Assembly: GCA_028023455.1 (NCBI GenBank)
Contig: JAQFVV010000030.1
Location: 8,890,876-8,954,875, forward strand
DNA length: 64,000 nt
Reading direction: 5' to 3'
DNA from: Epiperipatus broadwayi
Lineage: Eukaryota > Onychophora > Udeonychophora > Euonychophora > Peripatidae
The translations under genes were made by a program, and so were the position numbers. Below the pieces are notes generated by a model that was not told where the DNA came from, ran no database searches, and was given only the letters and a program-made list of their open reading frames with translations. Below, one piece after another: positions 50,276 through 60,195 of this stretch (the stretch's first letter is position 1; every line of letters begins with the position of its first letter).

Positions 50276-52139
50276 CAAGAATCGGAATTATAACAAATTA
50301 CTTATAAACCATATTATATTATATACATAAACATAATTAATGATTTTCGTAATAAATTATACTTTTTGAAAAACATTATTTTTATAAGTGTAGAACGTTA
50401 AAAGTTACGTTAGATATTAATTATATACGAACATAAATAACTAACACACACAAATTACAAACTAAAAATAATTAATAAAAAGTATAATTTATATAAAAAT
50501 ATATTATGCTTTTACTAAAAAAATAAAAAAAAAAATTTTTAAATGTTACTTACAAAATTACATTCAACCGCTTCTGTCAGCCATTTTTAATAGTACCGGA
50601 GATATGTCATTTGTAGCCTTGTAAATTATTTTTGTCTTTTATCGCTCCGTGATAAGTACAAAAATTATTAAAAAAGACAAAAGAATTAAATACTGCGGTT
50701 GATTAAAACTGCTGCCAAAAATTTAAATTTTAACCGATTTTTTTTAAATAAACATTTTCTGAAAGCTACGTCATGAAGCTTTCTAACAATCGTATTTTCA
50801 TCTACGTCACATTTATACCTTTTACGTCAGCAAAGAAAGAAAACAAAACATCATCTGAACGTCACTTGATGCGCGCTCGCAGCGCTCAAAGAGCTGAAAG
50901 AGTTATTGATCAATTATACTCATATTCTTTATATATATATTGTAATCTCTCAGGGAGCAACCAAGTAACCATAAAGTAAACTATAGGTTTAAACACAGAT
51001 TTAAATCAATACAAGATCTCATGCATTAAATAAACATATAACGTCAGGTAGGTCCTCTCATAGGCTAAGTGAACACTAACTAAATAAGTCCTCTCATGGA
51101 CTAAGCAGACTTATTTTCTTAACATCTTGTCAACATTTTCTTCCTTTATAATGAAGTACAGATTTATCTAGACATGGGTTTAAACGTAATATTGGCTAGA
51201 AAAGATTAACTCTCATTTCTTTGTTGGTTCTTAAATCGCCACCTAAACAAAATCAGGTTTTCTTAAAATCTAAAATAATTATCTGACAATAGCAAAGCTA
51301 AAATGATGCAGTGGATAAAGGGGCATTTTGTTGTATCAAATACATAGTTAAGTATTCTAACAACAAGAGCGTCAATAAAGTAATCTTATATAAATCTGAT
51401 TGCATATATAAATGGAGATTGCATGAATTGTATCAATGTGACAGTTTCAAAATAATATGTACTCTTATATACACTTTAAACACTTTTACTACTTAAATGG
51501 TTTTCTGATATACAGATGGGAATGGACACAGAACCACAATCAAAGAATAAAATCAATATTTATTACAATGGCTAAATATATTTTCCTTTAGTTTACAATT
51601 TAACAAAAATATAAGTTATTTACTACTACTATTTACAATAAAAATAAAGAAACCTTTAAGTCAATAAGTTAGATGTTAGATATAATGCGTATATTATACC
51701 TGTGGTAGATTTAGATTAATTGCTTCTAATGTCATTGTTCCATGAGTTGAGCAGCAGTTCAATACTAAGGATAATGAGTGCATTTAAATGGGCTAATAAT
51801 ATAGTTGTAGCTAGTAATATAATAAGATATACCTACATTGAAATTAGCATACAATTTTTTAGTATATAATTTAAACAATATAATACAAGGGAGTATGTTA
51901 TATTAGTCTTATATAACTAAAGCTTGTGGAGTAGAGAAATGCAAACTCAATACTTTACTAAATATATATAATCATTTGAAAATATATATAATAAGAGAAT
52001 AGAGGAGTATAGTCATGCAAATGCCTTTTGTAACACACAACTTGGAACACCCCAGTATTTATTGATATATTTTAATAAATATAGTTCAAAATCTCTGCTA
52101 TTCAATGAGCTAGTGACTAGGGCTGGGATCGTGATCTTA
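50276..52139. other. Intron with a GC-richer patch
   Basis: 50840-50900 holds several CG dinucleotides (GATGCGCGCTCGCAGCGC). The open frame at 50773-50979 over it has no known motif. Repeated phrases GTCCTCTCATAGGCTAAG and GTCCTCTCATGGACTAAG lie at 51053 and 51089. The rest is AT-rich. Confidence 0.4.
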
Positions 52140-52260
52140 ACAGCGCGTATCTGTCTACTATATAAATTTTCTAGGTTCGTGTAATCTAATGGCGCCCTGT
52201 ACGGCAGAAATGATGGGACTCTATTTGATCACCCACACCCCGACCGTTATAATATGTTGC
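52140..52260 (+). other. GC-richer strip with PBS-like motif
   Basis: TGGCGCCCTGTACGGC starts at 52189, a third TGGCGCC-type primer-binding-site-like string in the window, preceded by CTAA where an LTR end would lie. The 65-aa frame starting there is not recognisable. Confidence 0.25.
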
Positions 52261-53550
52261 TTTTACTGGTGCATTAAAAAGGGATCTAAAGTGAATGTGA
52301 TTGACAAATGTCAGTATCTCTTTTACAGTTTTAATCCATCTATTATTTTTAAGCTTTCTTGTTTGTCAATGAACTTGTGCCTTTAAGATTCTATATTTAT
52401 TATAAAACTCCACTTTAATTTATTATTCTGAAAGAGCCATATGTTTTTTTAATCAAGTCATCAATAATATCATTGTTAATAAACCAGTCTTTTTTTTAAT
52501 GAACCCATCCATAACACACTTCATAAGACAATTCCATATATTTTTCATATTCATTTTTTTGTTTTTAGAACTCAAATCCTCTTCAGTCAAATCCTCCTCA
52601 GTCTAAATTTCTGTTATTTATTTTTATAGTTATGAACTTCGTGATTTTTTATTTTAAATTCTATGGTTAAAAGTTTCTAGGTTTTTATATTTATTTGCTG
52701 ACTGCATTGCTTTTTCATAAATACTATTATCTAGCTTCTAGTTTTTATTATAATATTGATTTTATTCCTACAATCTTCCCTTTTTTAAAATTATTCTTTT
52801 TAGTGACAACCAATGAAAGAGAAGCGGAAACTTAGTTACATCTTTTGGTTTGACACAATTTATCTCGGTAATTTTTTGCTTTTCTGATATAACTCTCTGC
52901 TTTCTCGGGACATTATAATTATTATGTAATCAATGTTCTCTTCACTTTATTTATGTTTTTTAGACATATTTTTCACTTGAAATCTATAAAATGATTATGT
53001 TTCTTTGAATGGGTAAAAAAAAATTTATGTCTAAATAGCCAAGTATTCTAACCCACTATCTGATGTTGTATTAATAGCTATGAGACATTTCATAACCAGC
53101 TTATTCAGTTGATTCAAACTGTGATTCCGTATAACATTATTTTTGTGTTGAGTGCGTTGATTATCACAACTCGCCAAGCAAACATTTATAATAAATTATC
53201 TTTTTTTTTTCTTTTTTTGAAAACGATGATTTTTGTTTGTCCCTTAAAAAAACAGTCAATTATAATTTTTAAATTAATTCCCTTTCTACTTATGTCTGAA
53301 GATATTGATGATTTTTATGTAACTTTTTCCAAAGAAAAGATATTTTAGTCAATTTTTATTTAAATATTGATGACTTTTTATTCAATAATTCTTTTTCCAC
53401 TTAATATATTTTTTTAAATCCTGATACTAAAGAAGTTTTAGTCCAGATAGCATGCACTTATATTTTGAAAAAAAAAAAAAAATGTTTTCAGTTTATCTAT
53501 TTTTTGAGAGCTTATTCTTCTTGGGAGTTTTTTTATAAATTAGATTTTTA
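52261..53550. other. Intron, no recognised feature
   Basis: T-rich intron. Short ORFs are incidental. Confidence 0.45.
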
Positions 53551-53671
53551 CACAGAGGCTAAACTCTCTATACAGTAATGCCACTCAATGCAAGCCAGTG
53601 CCACTACTGTTTGGAGAGTTTAGCCTCTGTGTAAACAGCTTGTGTAAGCATAAAGAATGGTGATCATGTGA
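53551..53671. mobile_element. Family A fragment, unit ends in a hairpin
   Basis: CACAGAGGCTAAACTCTCTA is inverted at 53604-53632 with GTAGTGCCACT-type tail text between. It is followed by GCTTGTGTAAGCATAAAG and TGGTGATCATGTGA, the start of a family A unit. No hammerhead is retained. Confidence 0.75.
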
Positions 53672-55292
53672 AATTAGACCCCCCCTCCTTCCATTAGTTT
53701 ATCTATTGTTTGTCAGATATTACAAAATCAGCTATTACATCAGCCTCTATTCATCATTTTATTTACCCTACTATATACTTTCATATTAAAGTTATGGGGA
53801 AAATAATTTTTTTTGTCTTCCTCTATGCTTTGGAAAATGGATCTGATTAACACTTATCAGTTTGAGAAATTTGGAGAGATCTATTGTTTTGACTCTATTT
53901 AAGGTGTGTTATTGATTCTTCCTCAAGGCCATTCTTAAAAAGCTATTTCTATTTGTTGAATTTATAAGTTTGTTTTTTTTTTTAATTCTATTTTTTCAAG
54001 TTAATATGAATAATTTTTGTTGTTTATAAATGCTGGTGTATCCCAAAGTCTTTTTTTTAATGGCCAATTCATTTTGTAATTTTCCAGATGACTACTTCCA
54101 AACTTTTTTTTTATAATAATGTTTTTTGCAGAAAATATTCTACAATTGTAGAAATGAAAACTGCAATCCGTTTTATTGATTGACAACTTCTGTCTAATTT
54201 TTCAGTGTCTTCCATTGATTCCAAGGCATTAATTAGTTCATAGAATAACAATTCTAAGGAATGGAATGAGAATCATGATATGTTGAATGAGTAATTACTT
54301 TGTCTAGATACTGTTTTCTAATTTTCATCTGGTCCATGATTTCATCACATGATTGATATTTATGAATAGCATGCAATTGCTTTTCTGCTACGAAACTTTA
54401 TAAAAGATGCTATCAGTTATTATAGCAGATCTTTGATGCACGACATTGACTCATTGAAGTTTTGACTATATGAAAATAAAAAATTTCTATCTTTGTGTTG
54501 AAAGGTAATCAAATGATCATTTTTTAATAGATTTGTGTCTCCTAACTATTTCATTGGCTAACTTAATAGCTATATCATTTAGCATATGTGGAACTGTATT
54601 GATTAAAGTTTATAAGTGTGTAACATTTTCAACTGCAGAACACATCATGATATTAATTGTACCTCTGACTGATTTAGAATGATAATGTCTCTTTTTTGGT
54701 CTAATATAATGCTTGGATGTAAATGATTTTCATATATTGCACTCCATATCTGGAACCTTAATTGCTTTGTTGGATTCTTTTTATGCAATGCATTTTTTTA
54801 TGTTGATTATTTTATATAGTAATGTATTTGCATCTTGTCACTATCGATTTAAACTTTGCAGTTTGTTAGATACTATTTTATCTTTCACTTTGAAAAATGC
54901 TTTCTGTATATGTATGTAGAAATATTAAAATTGATAAAGTATTCTGTTTTTAAATTATTAAAATATACAGCCATGGTATTTTTTCAAAGACAGTAACCTA
55001 TTAAATCAGATGTACAGGTTCAGACAATAAATTCATTGTCAAACTAGAACATAGTCAAAGAGTTGGCCTTGATAGTGAGTGTGTTGTCTGTTGTCTTTGA
55101 ACAAATATCATGGCTGCAAATTTTATTAGATTTAAAAATGGAATACCTGATTATTTTAAATATTTTCACCTATATTAAGCTATTAAAATATTATCATACA
55201 TGTGTGTGTGTACACATAGTGAAAGCACACTTGATACATTTATTTATTGTATTAAAAAAAATCTAATTAGTGCAATTTTAATTTTTCTACAG
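53672..55292. other. Intron, no recognised feature
   Basis: T-rich. The minus frame at 54001-54186 and + frames at 54713 and 55063 have no motif. Ends in the TTTTTCTACAG acceptor. Confidence 0.45.
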
Positions 55293-55516
55293 GGATTATA
55301 ATTACTTTAATGATGTTCATATTTTTTCTTTGGAAACATATAATTGGGTAAAGATTGAACCAAGTGGTATTGGTCCAGCTCCACGATCTGGTTGTCAGTT
55401 GGTTAGTACTCCTGAAGGAGGTTTTCTTATCTATGGAGGATATTGTAAAGAACGAGTGAAAAAAGATGTGGAAAAAGGAAATATATTCACAGATATGTTT
55501 ATATTATCTCAAGATG
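55293..55516 (+). CDS. KLHDC4: KLHDC4 exon (third and fourth kelch blades)
   Basis: 224-nt exon with a strong ATTTTTCTACAG acceptor and a GTAAGT donor. The first base completes Arg from 47383. It encodes DYNYFNDVHIFSLETYNWVK, IEPSGIGPAPRSGCQLVSTP, EGGFLIYGGYCKERVKKDVE and KGNIFTDMFILSQDG, and leaves one base (phase 1). PTPRSGCQ...GGxxVYGGYxKxRVKKDVxKG followed by DMF is the signature of KLHDC4. YGG is the kelch glycine pair. In vertebrate KLHDC4 this is followed by a linker (KWVWTRM) and the last blade, which must lie beyond 64000 because nothing matching appears downstream in the window. Confidence 0.97.
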
Positions 55517-55780
55517 GTAAGTTATAGGAAAATGTTAAATGGTCTTTTTTTTTTTAATTATAACTACTTATTTTTTAAATTTAACATGCAAGCATATGAT
55601 TAATAAATAAAGTAATATAAAGAAAGAAGTTTCCAAAGTTGTAAAATACAAAATTAGTTTTATTTTTTTTTAAAAAAGCTACTTTATAATGTTCAGTAAA
55701 AAATAAATAAACAAACATTAAATGTGATACTATTTAAAGATCACTATATTTAAATATTTTTTTGTAAAATACTATATATT
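55517..55780. other. Start of the last intron in the window
   Basis: AT-rich. No feature apart from the donor. Confidence 0.45.
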
Positions 55781-56212
55781 TATATAATCTCTTTAAAGCG
55801 CATGTGCATTGGCTTAATCGCTAATACTATTACATAAATAAACATTCGCGCTATATAAAATAATATCTCATTATATATGTTTAATTTCAACTAAAGAATG
55901 ACGGTTCGTAAATTGTAAAGATTTCGCAAAGTGTCATTCGTTCAAACTTAATAAATGTAATTTAAAGTGATCGTGTAACATCTCACACTCTTATTTCCAC
56001 ACACTTAAGATTTTCCCATACATAAACGTTTGGGTCTGAAAGAATGGGTGGATTCATTCCATTCTTTCTAAAATACTATATCTCGTGTCTGGAAAATTGA
56101 GTATTCATTTATATAATCTCTTTAAAGCGCATGTGTATTGGCTTAATCGCTAATACTATTACATAAATAAACATTCGCGCTATATAAAATAATATCTCAT
56201 TATATATATATG
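55781..56212 (+). repeat. Direct repeat pair, about 97 bp, 328 bp apart
   Basis: 55786-55882 and 56114-56210 are almost identical (AATCTCTTTAAAGCGCATGT; TTGGCTTAATCGCTAATACT; ACATTCGCGCTATATAAAAT), with one T/C difference visible. A partial extra copy of AAATACTATAT text precedes each. The spacer is non-coding. It could be a tandem duplication of a ~328-bp unit or a tiny terminal-repeat element. Confidence 0.8.
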
Positions 56213-56289
56213 TTCTCTGTCTGAAGGTAATTGGAGTCATTAAGCAATAGTATTGTTACCAAGTAATAAATGTAGATTATCACTGATTC

Positions 56290-56775
56290 ACATCACATGA
56301 TCACCATTTCTTATGTTTGCTAAGAAATAAGCAAGCATAAGCAATGATAATCATGTGATGTTTGGTGGTTTAATACCAATCCTGCCTAGTAGGATAGTGG
56401 TGGCTATGGTTATTAAAGAACCAAAGGCACCAAAAATGCATGGGTACTGAACTGAGTTTAGACCTATATGACTGTATAGGTTAATGAGCTTAGATTGAAA
56501 ATACTATTGGGTTTTCAATTTTATTCTCATAGTTTTGTAGTTAAGTAGAGATAAAAGGTGGCTGCTGGAGAGTTGCATTAGATCCTAAGATCTAGGTGCA
56601 GTGCTCTCAGATTCAAGGCTTCTCACTGACGAAGGCCACAAGCCAGAAATTAGTCTGGGGATATTGGATGAGTAGGCACTATATAGGGATTTTATGCACA
56701 AGCCTTCTGGCATCCATTGATTAATCAGGCTTGCACTGAGTGGCACTACTGTATGGAGAGGTTTGCCTGTTTTAA
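56290..56775 (+). mobile_element. Family A element, near full-length + unit
   Basis: The + unit runs from about 56335 (AAGCATAAGCAATGATAATC) to 56770 (GGAGAGGTTTGCCTG), about 435 bp. It is preceded by a short inverted stub of the unit start (56290-56320, CACATGATCACCATTTCTTA). It contains the best single-copy view of the unit: 5' region, a palindromic TTGAAAATACTATTGGGTTTTCAA, the hammerhead at 56611-56669, and the tail. It has no coding capacity; the minus ORF over it is incidental. Confidence 0.85.
56611..56669 (+). ncRNA. Hammerhead ribozyme, type I minimal (family A)
   Basis: CUGACGA 56626-56632. Stem II GGC/GCC at 56634-56636 with 56642-56644 (A-A at the base). GAAA 56646-56649. Stem III A-U plus U-G around UA. 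Cleavage C 56655. Inner stem I 56620-56625 with 56656-56661 (6 bp, two G-U). Outer stem I 56613-56616 with 56664-56667. Core bases are intact, but stem III is weakened by C to T at 56650. Sense to KLHDC4. Confidence 0.78.
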
Positions 56776-57671
56776 TAATTATCACTGATTGCCATCTTTT
56801 ATATTCAATTACAAATTAATGGAGCATTTTACATTAGTAAAATATTTTTTAAAGAATTTTAATTGTATTATTGTGATTTATGATTGCTTATCTTTAAAAA
56901 TTTAATAAAAGATATGTCCTGTAGTATTTTAACATTTTTATGGAATAAGTATTTAAAATATTATAAGGGTTTTTTTTTTCTTGAGTGATTTTGATTATTA
57001 TATCTATCAATCTTGGAAAACATAATAGTGTTTTTTAGGGTGGATTAATATTTTTGGAAATAAACGAATTAACATAATTAAAGCTATAAATGAAACTCAT
57101 ATGAAAATTTGTAGGATTCTAAAGTAAACATATCAAACAAAATATCACAAGTTTTATTTACTTACAATATCTGCATTAGCATAGATATATCATTGCTCTC
57201 TGGTATTATCCATGGTTTATTCAGGTTTACAATAGATGGCTCTGTTATAGAGCAAATGTAGTGAATTACTTCATGTAATGCAGAATTCTGAAGTACTGAC
57301 AACTCTAATAATTTTTTTTAAAACTTGAATTGTTAAATATTGTTCCTAGAGTCATAAAATTAAATAAGCTTATGGCTTGAATAATGTGTGGTTATCCTAT
57401 ATTTGTATGATCTTACAAAGAAAATGTATTTGTGATAGAATTTTATAAAAAAAAAAAAATGATATAAATAATAGTGATCCAGCTTATAAAAATATGTAGC
57501 TTTATTAAAGTTTCTAGATTCATTTTAGTTCTTATTTATTGAAAATATACCAAATGTCGTGTGTGTGTTCAATTCCTAAGACAGGGTTGTAAAACTTTTT
57601 TTTTTCTATAAATAGTTTAGGTAACTTTTGAAACTGTATCATTTTTATATGCTGTGACATTGATAAAAAAT
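56776..57671. other. Intron, no recognised feature
   Basis: AT-rich. A 13-nt A run lies at about 57448. No gene was recognised. Confidence 0.45.
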
Positions 57672-57763
57672 CTAGTCCATGTCACATGAGCTAATTTTAA
57701 TAAAGCTCATGTTTACAAATGTTATATATAGAGTTCGCAAAACAAACTCTTAACAAGCTTTGA

Positions 57764-57826
57764 GAATACCCTCAACCCCAGACCAGTTTCTGCATCTAGC
57801 GTCATCAGTGAGGTGTTAGGATATTC
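57764..57826 (-). ncRNA. Hammerhead ribozyme, type I minimal (family B, unit 1)
   Basis: Minus strand: outer stem I GAAUAUCC with GGGUAUUC (8 bp, one U-G); internal loop UAAC/UGA; inner stem I ACCUCA with UGGGGU (6 bp); CUGAUGA; short stem II GC-UAGAU-GC with a C-A at its base; GAAA; stem III AC-UG-GU; cleavage C. Every core base fits. The weak stem II is the only defect. Confidence 0.78.
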
Positions 57827-58134
57827 ATTAGATTAAAAATACTAGGACTAGCCCAGCTCTTTATCTAATGTATAACTATTGAGAAGAAAATCTGAAACTT
57901 TCAGATATCTATATGTCTAAAAATGTAGCTATCTATATAGCCATATGGGACTGAACTAAGTTCAGATACACCATATATTAATAGCTCTAGCAATATAAAA
58001 TCGCCAAAGCCTTAGTAGCAAAAAATAAATTGATAAGAAATCAAGTCAGATATCACATGACCTAATTTTAATAAAGCTCATGTTTACAAATGTTATATAT
58101 AGAGTTCGCAAAACAAACTCTTAACAAGCTTTGA

Positions 58135-58197
58135 GAATACCCTCAACCCCATACTGATTTCTGCATCTAGTGTCGTCAGTGAGGTGTTAGGATATTC
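58135..58197 (-). ncRNA. Hammerhead ribozyme (family B, unit 2)
   Basis: As unit 1, with CUGACGA, stem II further weakened (CAC against GCA), stem III A-U plus U-G, and cleavage base A instead of C (allowed at this position). Confidence 0.65.
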
Positions 58198-58730
58198 ATT
58201 AGATTAAAAATACTAGGACTAGCCGAGCACTTTATCTAAGGTATAACTATTGAGAAGAAAATCTGAAACTTTCAGACATCTATACGTCTAAAAATCCAAC
58301 TATCTGATTCAAATAGCCATATGGGACTGAACTAAGTTCAGATACATCATATATTAATAGCTCTAGCAATATAAAATCGCCAAAGCTTTAGTAGCAAAAA
58401 ATAAATTGATAAAAAATCAAGTCAAAGCTTGTTAAGATTTTTTTTTGCGAACTCTATATATAACATTTGTAAACACGAGCTTTATTAAAATTAGGTCATG
58501 TGACATCCGACTTGGATTTTTTTATCAATTTATTTTTTGCTACTAAGGCTTTGGCGGTTTTATATTGCTAGAGCTATTAATATATAGTGTATCTGAACTT
58601 AGTTCAGTCCCATATGGCTATTTGAGTTAGATAGTTGGATTTTTAGACGTATAGATGTCTGAAAGTTTCAGATTTTTTTCTCAATAGTTATACATTAGAT
58701 AAAGTGCTGGTCTAGTCCTAGAATTTTTAA

Positions 58731-58787
58731 TCTAACACCTCACTGATGACGCTAGATGCAGAAATCGGTCTGGGGTTGAGGGTATTC
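58731..58787 (+). ncRNA. Hammerhead ribozyme (family B, unit 3, sense strand)
   Basis: Inner stem I 58737-58742 with 58771-58776 (6 bp). CUGAUGA 58743-58749. Stem II GC/GC. GAAA 58761-58764. Stem III A-U, U-G around CG. Cleavage C 58770. The outer stem is eroded. Sense to KLHDC4. Confidence 0.7.
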
Positions 58788-58926
58788 TCAAAACTTGTTA
58801 AGAGTTTGTTTTGCGAACTCTATATATAACATGGTATGAAGTTATCCATGCCTAATCTTAGAGACATTCAGTGATGATTCTGAGGAGTTCTTAACTGCTT
58901 ATTACTAAATTGAATAAACTATCATA

Positions 58927-59045
58927 TGTAAAATATAAAATAGGGTATTTGAACTCAGACTTTCAAGCACCCTTCAACTATCTATACTATCTCATACCAC
59001 TGATACACATGACCCACATACATGTAGAAAAGATAAATAATTGAT
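58927..59045 (-). repeat. tRNA-like SINE copy 1
   Basis: Direct repeat of 59401-59512. B-box-like AGTTCAAATA at 58946-58955 (minus), preceded by CTTGAAAGTCTG. More diverged than copy 2. Confidence 0.6.
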
Positions 59046-59400
59046 CAATATGAATATTTTGTGCTAAACCAGCACTCATCAGTTGGTCCAGATTATCATC
59101 CTCCATACATATATAATCAGTGCTTAGTTTATATTAAGATAGCAAATCTTCATACTTTAATGGACAGGCTTCACTCAACTCCAACTCTTCAGCCATCCAT
59201 ACCATTGAAAATCTGATGATGGAAAGCTAAATCCCATGCTGATGCCAATATTATTACCATCCGCATGTTGACCTCAAGTCATTCTGACCCCTCATGTATA
59301 GGGCCTTATCCATTTAAATACATAGAAGGGGGATGGACAGGATATAGGCTTTTAATGTGTAAATATACAGGCACTCTTCAAATATCGGGAACCTAATTGT
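59046..59400. other. Spacer between SINE copies
   Basis: Less AT-rich than the average of the window and without a frame. It probably belongs to the same composite repeat. Confidence 0.35.
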
Positions 59401-59512
59401 AAATATAGGGGATTTGAACCCGGACTCTCAAGCACCCTTCAACTATCCATATTATCTCATACCCCTAATACACGTGACCACATACATGTAGAAAAGATAA
59501 ATAATCACCAAT
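59401..59512 (-). repeat. tRNA-like SINE copy 2
   Basis: On the minus strand: GGTATGAGATAATATGGATA (A-box position), then GCTTGAGAGTCCG and GGTTCAAATC (B box, 59411-59420), then CCCC. The B box is canonical. Shares AAGCACCCTTCAACTATC and ACATGTAGAAAAGATAAATA with copy 1. Confidence 0.65.
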
Positions 59513-59951
59513 ATACTGAAGTGGATAATCTGAAGCTCAGATTATGCTTCACGAGTATCCATAATCATTGTACCATCTAACAGAGTTCAAAGACTATCTC
59601 TCCGTGCTTGTACATGTACTCGCTATTTACCCAGAATTTTTTTTTTTTTCACTTCAATATTAATCTCGTTTTGATAGAAATAAATTAATGATTTGGCACG
59701 CAACGAGGGATAGATTTAATCACAATATACACATACTTTTAATGTACTAATAATGTATATATGAATTAATTGGGAAATATGTATGTAAAATTTTATATAT
59801 TTTATTAATCGTGGCGGCACAAGATAAGGCAATCGGGTTGGAAATTTCTAGAAACATTACTATAAAATTTAAAACAAAGAAAAAGGGGGGGAAATTACTT
59901 AGTGTAAGTCAAATAAATCAAAAGTGCTATGAATAAAAGCCACTTTTTCCA

Positions 59952-60195
59952 TTAACATACAATTAATCTATCTAAGAGATCTTTACAAATTCTAAAGTAG
60001 AATGTAAAACAATCTTTCAAGAATTTTTCAGACCAATCACATTGTCTTAAATTCCTTATGAAACAAAGGTGGGCTTGTTGTAGAAAATTAGCTATTGTAC
60101 CAAAATTATACATCGCTTCAGGCCACAAGTTCGAAGTGCATTGCAACATTCCAAGGGATCGTATAAATAGTGCAAAAATTGGATTGATAAGGGAT
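59952..60195 (-). CDS. Candidate terminal exon of an unknown minus-strand gene
   Basis: On the minus strand, a 12-nt pyrimidine tract and CCAG acceptor (60196-60211) are followed by an open frame of 80 codons to a TAA at 59952-59954. From one base into the exon it reads SLINPIFALFIRSLGMLQCT, SNLWPEAMYNFGTIANFLQQ and AHLCFIRNLRQCDWSEKFLK, then DCFTFYFRICKDLLDRL. The composition is balanced and protein-like (six Cys, two Trp, few Lys runs), unlike the AT-driven ORFs around it. It predicts amphipathic helices. I recognise no family. It could be a nested gene on the opposite strand to KLHDC4, a retrogene fragment, or chance. An internal ATG at 60147-60149 could start a 65-aa protein. Confidence 0.35.

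Larger units (their letters stand above)
57672..58835. mobile_element. Family B retrozyme-like array: two tandem + one inverted unit
   Basis: Units 57672-58042 and 58043-58428 are head-to-tail direct copies with a 371-bp period (TCACATGA at 57682 and 58053). A third unit, 58429-58835, is inverted. All share AACAAACTCTTAACAAGC, GACTGAACTAAGTTCAGATA and GATTAAAAATACTAGGACTA. The inverted unit is bounded by the same GCGAACTCTATATATAACAT string at both ends, as expected for a cut from a longer tandem array. Each unit has one hammerhead, coded on the minus strand in units 1 and 2 and on the plus strand in unit 3. No ORF is present. The body resembles family C at 1.3 kb. Confidence 0.85.

Noticed and set aside
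56585-56785. 66-aa minus-strand ORF
   Set aside because: Falls inside the non-coding family A repeat and over its hammerhead.
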